Assembly: GCF_007992215.1 (NCBI RefSeq)
Contig: NZ_BJZV01000009.1
Location: forward strand, 105,219 to 169,218
From: Methylobacterium gnaphalii
GTDB lineage: Bacteria; Pseudomonadota; Alphaproteobacteria; Rhizobiales; Beijerinckiaceae
DNA: 64,000 nucleotides
Reading direction: 5' to 3'
This document shows, one piece after another, positions 44,920 through 54,036 of this stretch. Each line of letters opens with the position of its first letter. The first letter of the stretch is position 1. A program made the translations under genes and the position numbers. The notes beneath the pieces were generated by a model, which was not told the origin of the DNA, made no database searches, and saw only the letters and a list, made by a program, of their open reading frames with translations.

Positions 44920-45378
44920 TCAGGCGTCTGAGTGGCCGTCGGCGAAGCGGCGGAAGGCGTCGAGCGTCTCGGCGCTGACATGGTGCTCGATACCCTCGGC
45001 GTCACGCCGCGCCGTCTCGGGGCTCACACCGACGGCACAGAGGAAGCGCTCGACGATGCGGTGGCGCTCGCGCGACTGCGCGGCCAGGGCCTCGCCGGCC
45101 GCCGTGAGGAAGACGCCGCGATAGGGCCGCTGCTGCACGAGGCCGTCCTCGGCCAGCCGCTTCAGCATCTTGGCAACCGTGGGCTGGGCCACGCCGAGGC
45201 GCGCGGCGATGTCGACCTGCCGGGCCTCGCCGCCATCACCGATCAGGTCGGCGATTAGCTCGACATAGTCCTCGACGAGTTCGAGCCGGCGCGCCTCGCG
45301 GGCCTGCCGGAAACTCTCGACATGGACTTCCGGATCGATCAGCGACCCCTCGGGAGCGGAGGAGGGCGGTTCCCGCAT
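44920..45378 (-). CDS. mntR: Manganese-dependent repressor MntR (DtxR family)
   Basis: DtxR-family regulator of 152 residues. The winged helix lies at about 33-95 ([52 protein letters not shown]). The dimerisation/metal domain contains [15 protein letters not shown] and [16 protein letters not shown], with the His/Glu/Cys ligands expected for Mn2+ sensing. It has the short MntR layout without an SH3-like domain. It is divergent from mntH, whose upstream region carries an MntR-type palindrome, so Mn2+-MntR should repress mntH. Confidence 0.9.
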   Translation of the reverse strand: MREPPSSAPEGSLIDPEVHVESFRQAREARRLELVEDYVELIADLIGDGGEARQVDIAARLGVAQPTVAKMLKRLAEDGLVQQRPYRGVFLTAAGEALAAQSRERHRIVERFLCAVGVSPETARRDAEGIEHHVSAETLDAFRRFADGHSDA

Positions 45379-45533
45379 GCTGAGGCTTCTCGTCCTTCTC
45401 GTTTCCGGGCGTCGTCGGTGGTGTTCTAGACGAAGCGGAGACGAAGCGTGAATCCCGCCGCCGGGTTTTCTCCCGCAGATTGCCAAGATGACGGCGCGGC
45501 ACCAGATCACTGTTGCAGAGCTTCGGCGCATAA

Positions 45534-45551
45534 GTATAGCTATTGCTATAA
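45534..45551. promoter_or_regulatory. MntR-binding palindrome upstream of mntH
   Basis: TATAGC-TATT-GCTATA at 45535-45550 is a perfect 6-bp inverted repeat with a 4-base spacer. It contains ATAGC-N4-GCTAT, the core of the enterobacterial MntR box. It lies 18 bases before the mntH start codon, where bound MntR would block initiation. Confidence 0.8.
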
Positions 45552-45567
45552 CTGCGCCGAGCATCCC

Positions 45568-46923
45568 ATGGACGCCGTCTTGACCCCCACCGAGTCGACC
45601 CGAGCCTGGCGCTTCAGCTGCGCGACGCAGGAGCAGCCGAGCCTCGGCACCCTCAACGGCAGCGTGCCGGTGCGGGCGGGCGGCCACTGGCTGCGCCGGC
45701 TCTTCGCTTTCGTCGGCCCCGGCTACATGGTCTCGGTCGGCTACATGGACCCGGGCAACTGGGCGACCGACATCGCGGGCGGCGCGCAGTTCGGCTACAC
45801 GCTGCTCGCCGTCATCCTGCTCTCGAACATCACGGCGATCGTGTTGCAGGCGCTCGCGGCCCGGCTCGGCATCGCCACGGGCCGCGACCTCGCTCAGGCC
45901 TGCCGCGACCACTACCCGCGCCCCGTCGGCCTCGCCCTCTGGCTCGCCTGCGAGATCGCGATCATCGCCTGCGACCTCGCTGAGGTGATCGGCACCGCGA
46001 TCGCGCTGAAGCTTCTGTTCGGCATCCCGCTCGTGATGGGCGCGGTCATCACGGCGCTCGACGTGCTGCTCGTGCTGCTGCTGATGCGCCGAGGCTTCCG
46101 CGCCCTCGAAGCCTTCGTCATGGCGCTGCTCGCGGTGATCTTCGTCTGCTTCGGCGTGCAGATCGCGCTGGCCGCGCCTCCGGTCCAGGCGGTGCTCGGG
46201 GGCTTCATCCCGTCGTCCGAGATCGTCACGAACCCGGCCGCCCTCTACATCGCCATCGGCATCATCGGCGCTACCGTGATGCCGCACAATCTCTACCTGC
46301 ACTCCTCCATCGTGCAGACGCGGGCCTATCCGCGGACCGTCCAAGGGCGCCGCGAGGCCGTGCGCTTCGCGGTGACGGATTCCACCCTGGCGCTGATGCT
46401 GGCGCTCTTCGTCAATGCCTCGATCCTGATCCTGGCGGCGGCCGTCTTCCACGCTAGCGGCCGTACCGAGGTGCAGGAGATCGAACAGGCCTTCGAGCTG
46501 CTCTCACCGCTGCTCGGCGTCGGCATCGCCTCGACCCTGTTCGCGGTGGCGCTGCTCGCCTCAGGCCTCAACTCGACGGTGACGGCGACGCTCGCCGGCC
46601 AGATCGTGATGGAGGGCTTCCTGCACCTTCGCATCCCGGATTGGGCGCGCCGCCTGATCACCCGCGCCATCGCCATCGTGCCGGTCGTGATCGTCACCGG
46701 GCTCTACGGCGACGACGGCACGGCGCGTCTGCTGGTGCTGAGCCAGGTCGTGCTCTCGATGCAGCTGCCCTTCGCAGTGATCCCGCTGGTGCAGTTCGTG
46801 TCGGACCGCGAGAAGATGGGCGCGCTCGTGGTGCCAGGCTGGCTGAAATGGCTGTCCTGGACGATCGCCGCGGTGATCGTTGTGCTCAACGTGAAGCTCC
46901 TGACCGACACGGTGCTCGGCTGA
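45568..46923 (+). CDS. mntH: Mn2+/H+ symporter MntH (Nramp family)
   Basis: Nramp transporter of 451 residues with about 11 membrane segments. Signature residues are [20 protein letters not shown] in segment 1 (the metal-binding DPGN) and [15 protein letters not shown] in segment 6 (MPH). The 'consensus transport' region is recognisable. ATG 45568 is chosen since the conserved part begins near residue 40 and an MntR box lies just upstream; an earlier in-frame codon would include the operator. It imports Mn2+ with protons across the inner membrane and is probably repressed by the divergent mntR product. Confidence 0.93.
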   Translation: MDAVLTPTESTRAWRFSCATQEQPSLGTLNGSVPVRAGGHWLRRLFAFVGPGYMVSVGYMDPGNWATDIAGGAQFGYTLLAVILLSNITAIVLQALAARLGIATGRDLAQACRDHYPRPVGLALWLACEIAIIACDLAEVIGTAIALKLLFGIPLVMGAVITALDVLLVLLLMRRGFRALEAFVMALLAVIFVCFGVQIALAAPPVQAVLGGFIPSSEIVTNPAALYIAIGIIGATVMPHNLYLHSSIVQTRAYPRTVQGRREAVRFAVTDSTLALMLALFVNASILILAAAVFHASGRTEVQEIEQAFELLSPLLGVGIASTLFAVALLASGLNSTVTATLAGQIVMEGFLHLRIPDWARRLITRAIAIVPVVIVTGLYGDDGTARLLVLSQVVLSMQLPFAVIPLVQFVSDREKMGALVVPGWLKWLSWTIAAVIVVLNVKLLTDTVLG

Positions 46924-47030
46924 ACACAGGCCCGGCGCGCTGCCAGGCACGCACCACGTTCGTCATCCTGAGGCGCTGGCGCAGCGGGTCTCAGCATGAG
47001 GAGCGGGGAGGGTACCAAAGCATCCGGTGC

Positions 47031-47927
47031 TCAACCCGCCGCCTCGCCCCGCAGATGCGCGACGAATTCCTGGGCGAACGGCGCCAGCGCGTCGAGGTCT
47101 CGCACGCAGAGGGTCAGGTCGCGCGCCGCCCAGGCATCCTCTAGCGGCAGGATGGCGAAGTCCATGCCGCGCTTGGCGCGACGAGCGGTGGTCTCCGGCA
47201 CGATGCCGAGGCCGACGCCGCATTCGACGAGACGGCAGATCGCGTCGAAGCTCCTGAGTTGCACCCTGAGCCGCATCACCCGGCCGATCCGGGAGGCCTT
47301 CGCGGAGAGGAAGCGCGTCAGCGCGCTTGGCCGGTCGAGCCCGACGAGGTCGTGCTCGAGCACCTCGGCGAACCCGATGCTGTTGCGCCCGCTCAGGGCG
47401 TGGTTCGCCGCGACCACGACCACGAAGCGGTCGTGGCGGAACGGAAACGTCTGCAGGCCGCCGGTATCGACCGTGCCGGCAACGATGCCGAGATCGGCGG
47501 CACCCTCGGCGACAAGTCCGACGATCTCGTCAGAGGTGCGCTCCTCCATGTCGACGCTCACGCCGGGATGCAGCGCGAGATAGGCCGAGAGCGCCTCGGG
47601 CAGGAATTCGGTCAGCGCATTGGTGTTCGACATCAGGCGAATCTGGCCGACGGCCCCGCCTGCGAAGACCGACAGGTCGCTCTGCAGGCGATCGATATCC
47701 GTGAGCAGGCCTCGCGCATGTGTGAGCAGCGCCTGTCCTGCCGGCGTCGGCACGACGCCCTGCCGTCCACGCACCAACAGCGCTGCGCCGAGCGACACCT
47801 CCATCGCCTTGATCCGCGCCGAGGCCGCCGCCAGCGCCAGATGTGCCCGCTCGGCTCCGTGCGTGATCGAGCCTGCCTCCACCACGTGACGGAACAGGCT
47901 GAGATCGACGAGGTCGAAACGCATCAT
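47031..47927 (-). CDS. LysR family transcriptional regulator
   Basis: LTTR of 298 residues. The N-terminal winged helix-turn-helix is at about 5-65 (LSLFRHVVEAGSITHGAERAHLALAAASARIKAMEVSLGAALL). A periplasmic-binding-protein-like effector domain follows (about 95-295, GQIRLMSNTNALTEFLPEAL; VDMEERTSDEIVGLVAEGAADLGIVAG). It is divergent from the SLC13-type permease gene at 48115, and a palindrome with a T-N11-A core sits between them, so it probably regulates that transporter in response to a small acid. Confidence 0.9.
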   Translation of the reverse strand: MMRFDLVDLSLFRHVVEAGSITHGAERAHLALAAASARIKAMEVSLGAALLVRGRQGVVPTPAGQALLTHARGLLTDIDRLQSDLSVFAGGAVGQIRLMSNTNALTEFLPEALSAYLALHPGVSVDMEERTSDEIVGLVAEGAADLGIVAGTVDTGGLQTFPFRHDRFVVVVAANHALSGRNSIGFAEVLEHDLVGLDRPSALTRFLSAKASRIGRVMRLRVQLRSFDAICRLVECGVGLGIVPETTARRAKRGMDFAILPLEDAWAARDLTLCVRDLDALAPFAQEFVAHLRGEAAG

Positions 47928-48038
47928 CGTCAGCGCACCCTCATTGGACTGACCCCTCGCGCCACGCGCCTCACTTCGCTGATAACGAAACCGTGAGTCG
48001 GCCAGTGCGGTGCATCGTATACCAAGAGCAGGAGATGT

Positions 48039-48057
48039 CCTTCGTCATTTACGAAGG
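48039..48057. promoter_or_regulatory. Candidate LysR-type operator
   Basis: CCTTCGT-CATTT-ACGAAGG is a perfect 7-bp inverted repeat with a 5-base spacer and contains a T-N11-A match. It lies in the 187-base region between the LysR gene and the permease gene, 58 bases before the permease start. Confidence 0.5.
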
Positions 48058-48114
48058 CAGGCGTCAAAATTCCCGAATTGCGAACCGTTCCAGATTGCGG
48101 TCCTAAGCGACGCA

Positions 48115-49440
48115 ATGGGTGCTTTGGCAGCAGGCGCAGCGGCTTCGCAGGTCACGGTCGGACTGACCGCTGGCCTCCTGGTGCTGTGCATGGGGCTTTG
48201 GGCGACGGGGCTGATCGCCGAGGTTGTCACGGCGCTGCTGTTTTTCGCCTTGGCGATGCTGATGAAGCTTGCGCCGTCACCGACCATCTTCTCAGGATTC
48301 GCCTCGCAGGCCTTCTGGCTGGTGACGAGCGGCATGGTTGTCGGGCTCGCCATCAACCGCACCGGGCTCGGCCAAAGGTTGGCCCGCATCCTCGCGGACC
48401 GGCTGCCGAACTCCTATCCGGGCTTCGTCGCGGGCCTGATCGCCTTCTCCTTCCTGCTCGCCTTCGTCATGCCGTCGAATCTCGGGCGGATCGCCCTGAT
48501 GGTGCCGGTGCTGCTCTCCATCTGCGACGCCTACGGCCTCACACCCGGGCGGCCGGGCCGCACCGGAGCGATCCTCGCCTTCGGCATCGCCACGCCGATC
48601 CTGTCGGCAGCGCTTCTGCCAGCCAATGTGCCGAACCTTGTCATGGCCGGCACCGCCGAGACGCTCTACAGCCTGCACCTGACCTATCTGCCCTATCTGG
48701 GGCTTCACGCACCGGTGCTCGCCGGCGTGAAGGGCGCAATCCTCACCGTCTGCACGGTGCTGCTGTTCCGCGACCGGATCGACAGCGAACGGCCTCCCAT
48801 GGACCCGCTGCCGCCGATCTCGGCCGCCGAGCGCCGGCTCGCCGTGACCCTCGCGCTGATGCTGGGCCTTTGGATGACTGACGGCATCCACCACATCCCG
48901 CCGGCCTGGGTCGGCCTCGCGGCAGCCGTGATCGTAATGCTGCCGAAGGTCGGCGTGCTGTCGGGCGATGCCTTCAGCCAGATCCAGCTCAAGACCTGCT
49001 TCTACATTGCCGCGATCTTCGGGCTGACCGCCATCGTCAACGAGAGCGGCCTCGGTCGAGAGATCGGCCAGGCCCTGCTCGCGGTGGCGCCCTTCGAGGC
49101 GGGCGCCTCTGCCAAAAACTTCGCGACGCTCGTCTCGATCTCGATCGGCTTCCTGTTCGCGACGACCACCAACGGCGCACCGGCGCTCTACACGGCTCTG
49201 GCCCAGGATTTCTCGCAGGCGACCGGTCTCGACCTGTTGAGCATCGTGATGATCCAGGTCGTTGGCTACTCCAACGTCTTCCTGCCCTACCAGGCGCCGC
49301 CGATCGTCATGACGATGGATCTGGGCCGGATCAGCCTCGCCGATACCACCAGGCTCACAGCGATGTTCGGGATTGCATCGCTGCTGGTCGCGGTGCCGGT
49401 GGCCTTCCTGTGGTGGCGCCTCGTCGGAGGCCTGCCGTGA
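48115..49440 (+). CDS. SLC13-family anion (dicarboxylate-type) permease
   Basis: Membrane protein of 441 residues with about 11-12 segments. It fits the DASS/SLC13 family: ATGLIAEVVTALLFFALAMLMKLAP, MPSNLGRIALMVPVLLSI (cf. the SNT-type motif), LPANVPNLVMAGTAE and LFATTTNGAPALYTAL near the C-terminus. ATG 48115 is used; upstream in-frame codons would run through the operator. It lies directly before sdhC in the same direction with a 112-base gap. Import of succinate or related C4/sulfur acids is plausible, but the substrate is inferred only from this context. Confidence 0.78.
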   Translation: MGALAAGAAASQVTVGLTAGLLVLCMGLWATGLIAEVVTALLFFALAMLMKLAPSPTIFSGFASQAFWLVTSGMVVGLAINRTGLGQRLARILADRLPNSYPGFVAGLIAFSFLLAFVMPSNLGRIALMVPVLLSICDAYGLTPGRPGRTGAILAFGIATPILSAALLPANVPNLVMAGTAETLYSLHLTYLPYLGLHAPVLAGVKGAILTVCTVLLFRDRIDSERPPMDPLPPISAAERRLAVTLALMLGLWMTDGIHHIPPAWVGLAAAVIVMLPKVGVLSGDAFSQIQLKTCFYIAAIFGLTAIVNESGLGREIGQALLAVAPFEAGASAKNFATLVSISIGFLFATTTNGAPALYTALAQDFSQATGLDLLSIVMIQVVGYSNVFLPYQAPPIVMTMDLGRISLADTTRLTAMFGIASLLVAVPVAFLWWRLVGGLP

Positions 49441-49552
49441 TTGGCCAAAGGTACAGGTTCGGCGGGTCCGGCGGCGCATTGCCGCTTGCCGCAGCGGACA
49501 CTACGCCCTCTCTTTAGACAGACTCCAGATCCCGGCATCTCGAGGACCCCGC

Positions 49553-49954
49553 ATGGCGCCCATAGCCCGCCCAAACGTCGCTCAGCCGCTCTCGCCCCAT
49601 CTCCAGATCTACCGCTGGACCTGGACCATGGCGATGTCGGTGTTTCACCGCATCACCGGCACTGCGCTCTATGGCGGGACGGCCCTGGTCGCCATCTGGC
49701 TGGTTGCCCTCGCCTCGGGCCCGCGGGCCTACGGCGCGGTGGCCTGGTTCTTCGGCTCCTGGATCGGGCTTCTGATTCTGTTCGCCTACACCTGGGTGCT
49801 CCTGCACCACATGCTCGGCGGCCTGCGCCACTTCGTCTGGGACACGGGCTATGGCTACGACAAGCCCAAGCGCCTCGGGCTCGCCCGGGCCACACTGATT
49901 GGCTCGGTCACGCTCACGCTCGTGATCTGGCTGCTCGCTGTCGTCTTGCGCTGA
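49553..49954 (+). CDS. sdhC: Succinate dehydrogenase cytochrome b556 subunit
   Basis: Membrane anchor of complex II, 133 residues with three segments. The family start RPLSPHLQIYRW appears here as QPLSPHLQIYRWTWTMAMSVFHRITG, including the quinone-site Ser/Arg region. The heme-ligand His is in LLHHMLGGLRHFVWD. It is the first gene of sdhCDAB, nine bases before sdhD. Confidence 0.95.
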   Translation: MAPIARPNVAQPLSPHLQIYRWTWTMAMSVFHRITGTALYGGTALVAIWLVALASGPRAYGAVAWFFGSWIGLLILFAYTWVLLHHMLGGLRHFVWDTGYGYDKPKRLGLARATLIGSVTLTLVIWLLAVVLR

Positions 49955-49963
49955 GGTGATCCC

Positions 49964-50383
49964 ATGTCGAAAGTCGATCCTCGCCAGGACGCCCGTCTCT
50001 CGATCCGCACGCCCCGCTCCCGCGTGAAGGGGCTCGGCGCCTCCGGACATGGCGCCGACCATTTCTGGATGCAGCGCCTCACCGGCGCCTCCAACGCGCT
50101 CTTGATGATCGCCTTCGTGGTCATCGTCGCGAAGATGTGGGGCCGCCCCTATCCGGAGGCCGTCGCCCTCGTCGCCCAGCCGATCGTGGCGATCCTGCTG
50201 GTGCTCGCCGTGGTCTCGGTGACGATCCACATGCGACTCGGCATGCAGGTGGTGATCGAGGACTACGTCCACGACACCGGGCTGAAATTCGCGGCGCTCA
50301 CCGCCAACACCTTCTACGCCGTCGTCGTCGCTGCCGCCTGCCTCTACGCGATCGTCCGCGTGGGGCTGGGCGGCCTGGTCTGA
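49964..50383 (+). CDS. sdhD: Succinate dehydrogenase membrane anchor subunit
   Basis: Protein of 139 residues with three membrane segments. It begins with a basic leader ([33 protein letters not shown]) typical of alphaproteobacterial SdhD. The heme and quinone-proximal region is [32 protein letters not shown] precedes the ATG. It lies between sdhC and sdhA. Confidence 0.95.
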   Translation: MSKVDPRQDARLSIRTPRSRVKGLGASGHGADHFWMQRLTGASNALLMIAFVVIVAKMWGRPYPEAVALVAQPIVAILLVLAVVSVTIHMRLGMQVVIEDYVHDTGLKFAALTANTFYAVVVAAACLYAIVRVGLGGLV

Positions 50384-50408
50384 CGCGCGAGACACCCGAG
50401 GAACAGAC

Positions 50409-52229
50409 ATGGCCTCCAACGGAACGAACGGCAGCGGCGCGCCCGCCTACCCCATCATCGACCACACCTTCGATGTCGTGATCGTCGGCGCCGGCGGCGC
50501 GGGGCTTCGCGCCACGGTCGGCTGCAGCCAAGCGGGGCTGCGCACCGCCTGCATCACCAAGGTGTTTCCGACGCGTTCGCACACGGTGGCAGCACAGGGC
50601 GGCATCTCGGCGTCCCTCGGCAATATGGGTCCGGACGACTGGCGCTGGCACATGTACGACACCGTGAAGGGGTCGGACTGGCTCGGCGACCAGGACGCCA
50701 TCGAGTACCTCGTCCGCAACGCACCGGCCGCGGTCTACGAGTTGGAGCACTGGGGCGTCCCGTTCTCCAGGACCGAGGAAGGAAAAATCTACCAGCGGCC
50801 CTTCGGCGGCATGACCACCGATTACGGCAAGGGCACCGCCCAGCGCACCTGCGCTGCGGCCGACCGCACCGGTCACGCCATGCTGCACACCCTCTACGGG
50901 CAAGCCGTGAAGAACTCGACGGAGTTCTTCATCGAGTACTTCGCCCTGGACCTGATCATGGATGATGACGGCCGCTGCCGCGGCGTCATCGCGCTGGACC
51001 AGGCCACAGGCGAGATCCATCGCTTCCGCGCCCAGACCACGGTGCTCGCCACCGGCGGCTACGGCCGCGCCTATTTCTCCGCCACCTCGGCCCATACCTG
51101 CACCGGCGACGGCAACGCCATGGTGCTGCGCGCCGGCCTGCCGCTGCAGGACATGGAGTTCGTGCAGTTCCACCCAACCGGCATCTACGGCGCCGGCTGC
51201 CTCATCACCGAGGGCTCACGCGGCGAAGGCGGCTACCTCACCAATTCCGAGGGCGAGCGCTTCATGGAGCGTTACGCGCCGTCAGCGAAAGACCTCGCCT
51301 CGCGCGATGTGGTCTCGCGCTCCATGACCATGGAGATTCGCGAGGGCCGTGGCGTCGGCAAGAACAAAGACCACATCTACCTGCACCTCGACCACCTCGA
51401 CCCGAAAATCCTGCACGAGCGCCTGCCCGGTATCTCGGAGAGCGCGCGGATCTTCGCGGGCGTCGACGTCACCCGGGAGCCGATCCCGGTGATCCCGACG
51501 GTGCACTACAACATGGGCGGCATCCCCACGAACTATCACGGCGAGGTGCTCACCCTGAAGAACGGCGATCCGGATACCATCGTCCCCGGCCTGATGGCGC
51601 TCGGCGAGGCAGCCTGCGTCTCGGTGCACGGTGCCAACCGTCTCGGCTCCAACTCGTTGATCGACCTCGTGGTGTTCGGCCGCGCCGCCGGCCTGCGCTG
51701 CGCCGAGATCGTCGAGAAGGGTGCCCGGCAGCCGGAGCTGCCGAAGGATTCCGCCGACAAGGCGCTGTCCCGCCTCGACCATTTCCGCAACGCCAGTGGG
51801 GGCACGCCGACGGCCAGACTGCGGGATGAGATGCAGCGCACGATGCAGAACAACTGTGCCGTCTTCCGCACCGGCGAGGTGCTGGAGGAGGGCAGGGGCC
51901 TGATCGGCAAGGTGTTCCAGGGAGCGGCCGACATCGCCGTGCAGGATCGCTCACTGGTCTGGAACACCGACCTGCTCGAGACGCTCGAATTCGACAATCT
52001 GATCGGCCAGGCCGTGGTCACCATGGAATCGGCGGCCAACCGCACCGAGTCCCGCGGGGCGCATGCCCGCGAGGACTTCGCCGACCGCAACGACAAGGAC
52101 TGGATGAAGCACACCCTCGCCTGGCTCGACGGCGGTTCCGGCAAGGTCTCGATCGATTACCGACCGGTGCACACCTACACGATGTCGAACGAGATCCAGT
52201 ACATCGAGCCGAAGGCGCGCGTTTACTGA
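50409..52229 (+). CDS. sdhA: Succinate dehydrogenase flavoprotein subunit
   Basis: FAD-binding catalytic subunit of 606 residues oxidising succinate to fumarate. The dinucleotide fold [13 protein letters not shown] is near residue 20, followed by the covalent-FAD His in [10 protein letters not shown]. The active site contains [15 protein letters not shown] and the Arg in [22 protein letters not shown]. The C-terminus has the family HTLAWLDG...[15 protein letters not shown] precedes the ATG. It is the third gene of the operon. Confidence 0.97.
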   Translation: MASNGTNGSGAPAYPIIDHTFDVVIVGAGGAGLRATVGCSQAGLRTACITKVFPTRSHTVAAQGGISASLGNMGPDDWRWHMYDTVKGSDWLGDQDAIEYLVRNAPAAVYELEHWGVPFSRTEEGKIYQRPFGGMTTDYGKGTAQRTCAAADRTGHAMLHTLYGQAVKNSTEFFIEYFALDLIMDDDGRCRGVIALDQATGEIHRFRAQTTVLATGGYGRAYFSATSAHTCTGDGNAMVLRAGLPLQDMEFVQFHPTGIYGAGCLITEGSRGEGGYLTNSEGERFMERYAPSAKDLASRDVVSRSMTMEIREGRGVGKNKDHIYLHLDHLDPKILHERLPGISESARIFAGVDVTREPIPVIPTVHYNMGGIPTNYHGEVLTLKNGDPDTIVPGLMALGEAACVSVHGANRLGSNSLIDLVVFGRAAGLRCAEIVEKGARQPELPKDSADKALSRLDHFRNASGGTPTARLRDEMQRTMQNNCAVFRTGEVLEEGRGLIGKVFQGAADIAVQDRSLVWNTDLLETLEFDNLIGQAVVTMESAANRTESRGAHAREDFADRNDKDWMKHTLAWLDGGSGKVSIDYRPVHTYTMSNEIQYIEPKARVY

Positions 52230-52295
52230 GGGCTCGTGCCCTCAACAACGCATCACGACTTCGACCATAGCCATTCCATGGAAGCCAACTGACCA

Positions 52296-53120
52296 ATGGC
52301 CCAGTTCACGCTCCCCAAGAACTCGCAGATTCGCGAAGGCAGGACCTGGGCGGCGCCCGCGGGCGCCAAGAACCTCCAGGTCTTCCGGATCTACCGCTGG
52401 AACCCGGATGACGGGCAGAACCCGCGCATCGATACCTATCATGTCGACCGCGACGATTGCGGCCCGATGGTCCTCGACGCCCTGCTCTGGATCAAGAACA
52501 AGGTCGACCCGACACTGGTCTTCCGCCGCTCCTGCCGCGAGGGCATCTGCGGCTCCTGCGCCATGAACATCGAGGGCCAGAACGCGCTCGCCTGCACCAT
52601 CGGCATCGACGAGTGCAAGAGCCCCGACAACGCCCTGCCGTTGCTGACCCGCAGGGACAAGGACGGCGCGGTGCGGATCTACCCGCTGCCGCACATGCCG
52701 GTGATCAAGGACCTCGTGCCCGACCTCACCAACTTCTACGCCCAGCACGCCGCCATCGAGCCCTGGCTCCAGACCGAGACACCCGCGCCCGAGAAGGAGT
52801 GGCGCCAGACGCCTGAGGACCGGACCAAGCTCGACGGCCTCTACGAGTGCATTCTGTGCGCCTGCTGCACCACCTCCTGCCCGAGCTACTGGTGGAACGG
52901 TGACAAGTTCCTCGGGCCAGCAGCGCTACTCCAGGCCTATCGCTGGCTGATCGACAGCCGCGACGAGAACACCGGCGAGCGCCTCGACGGGCTGCACGAC
53001 CCGTTCCGGCTCTATCGCTGCCACACGATCATGAACTGCGCCAATACCTGCCCGAAGAACCTGAACCCGGCCAAGGCGATCGCCGAGATCAAGAAGATGA
53101 TGGTTGAGCGGGCCGTCTGA
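52296..53120 (+). CDS. sdhB: Succinate dehydrogenase iron-sulfur subunit
   Basis: Protein of 274 residues carrying the three clusters. The [2Fe-2S] ligands are in [14 protein letters not shown] and LACT, the [4Fe-4S] in [12 protein letters not shown] and the [3Fe-4S] in [17 protein letters not shown]. These pass electrons from SdhA to quinone in SdhC/D. It is the last gene of sdhCDAB; 67 bases separate it from sdhA. Confidence 0.97.
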   Translation: MAQFTLPKNSQIREGRTWAAPAGAKNLQVFRIYRWNPDDGQNPRIDTYHVDRDDCGPMVLDALLWIKNKVDPTLVFRRSCREGICGSCAMNIEGQNALACTIGIDECKSPDNALPLLTRRDKDGAVRIYPLPHMPVIKDLVPDLTNFYAQHAAIEPWLQTETPAPEKEWRQTPEDRTKLDGLYECILCACCTTSCPSYWWNGDKFLGPAALLQAYRWLIDSRDENTGERLDGLHDPFRLYRCHTIMNCANTCPKNLNPAKAIAEIKKMMVERAV

Positions 53121-53366
53121 TCGAGATCGGCCTTCGATGGCATGCATCGGGGGCCGCCCCCCCCGCGCAAGCGGTGATGCGCGTTCGCGCCTGCTAGCGG
53201 TCGGGCCGACCAGCAGCGACCGCACTGCGGCTGACCGGCCACACCGGATCGAAAACACGGCAGTTCCCGGCTTTTCACAGGAGGGGTCCGGCCAGTTGCC
53301 TTGCGGCAATCGCAATTGACGGCGACGCAACGGTCCAATCTCGGCCGTAATGGGGATCGTGTAACG

Positions 53367-53933
53367 ATGCCGCGTCAGCTCCTGTCGACTGTCGCTCTCC
53401 TCGCACTCGCCTGGGGGCTCGGCGCCTGCGGCACGAGCCGCTTCGATGGCCCGTCCCGCCAGGCGCCGCGCGCGCAGCTTCCACCCGAACCCTACGCCGC
53501 CGCGCCCTCGGGCGCAGTCACGAGCGCCCCCCTTGCGCCGCCGCCCGGCGCCACCGCCGAAGCGCCTCCCCTGGGAAGCGGCATCGTGGCCTCGGCAGCG
53601 CCACCGGTGGTCGCCGAGCCCGTCACCCCGCCGGCACCGCCGCCGGTCGTCGCCACCGGCCGCTCCTCGGTCGTCGGCGGCTGGACCGCCACCGACGCCA
53701 GCGGCACCTGCCGCGTCTCGCTGACGAGTTCCCCGACGCTCGACCTCTACCGGGCGACCACCTCGGGCTGCGCCAATAAGGATCTCGCCAAGGTCTCCGC
53801 CTGGGACTTTCGCGACGGGGAGGTCTACCTCTACCAGTCCGGCGGCACCGTCGCCGCCCGCCTGAAACAGGCCGGCGGCACGCTGGACGGTGCCCTCTCG
53901 AAGTCCGGCGCACCGCTCTCGCTGGCGCGCTGA
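53367..53933 (+). CDS. AprI/Inh-domain lipoprotein (metalloprotease inhibitor-like)
   Basis: Lipoprotein of 188 residues. The signal peptide ends in the lipobox LGAC with lipidated C21. A Pro/Ala-rich tether follows (about 22-110). The C-terminal domain (about 112-185) is the AprI/Inh beta-barrel: VVGGWTATDASGTCRVSLTSS, a disulfide pair (GTCRV, SGCAN) and AWDFRDGEVYLY. In pseudomonads such proteins inhibit secreted serralysin-type proteases. No protease gene is adjacent, so a structural or protective envelope role is also possible. ATG 53367 is fixed by the lipobox. Confidence 0.8.
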   Translation: MPRQLLSTVALLALAWGLGACGTSRFDGPSRQAPRAQLPPEPYAAAPSGAVTSAPLAPPPGATAEAPPLGSGIVASAAPPVVAEPVTPPAPPPVVATGRSSVVGGWTATDASGTCRVSLTSSPTLDLYRATTSGCANKDLAKVSAWDFRDGEVYLYQSGGTVAARLKQAGGTLDGALSKSGAPLSLAR

Positions 53934-53947
53934 TGTCCTCCGCTTGC

Positions 53948-53979
53948 CATTCCGGGACCGCGCTGCAGGGCCCGGAATG
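53948..53979. terminator. Hairpin between convergent genes
   Basis: CATTCCGGG (53948-53956) pairs with CCCGGAATG (53971-53979) around a 14-base loop. It lies between the AprI/Inh gene and the convergent outer-membrane barrel gene and could terminate both. There is no T run. Confidence 0.5.
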
Positions 53980-54036
53980 ACCGGTGAGGGTGCATGCAGC
54001 GCCACGCGCCGGGTCCGCCGCCGATAGGCGACGCCC

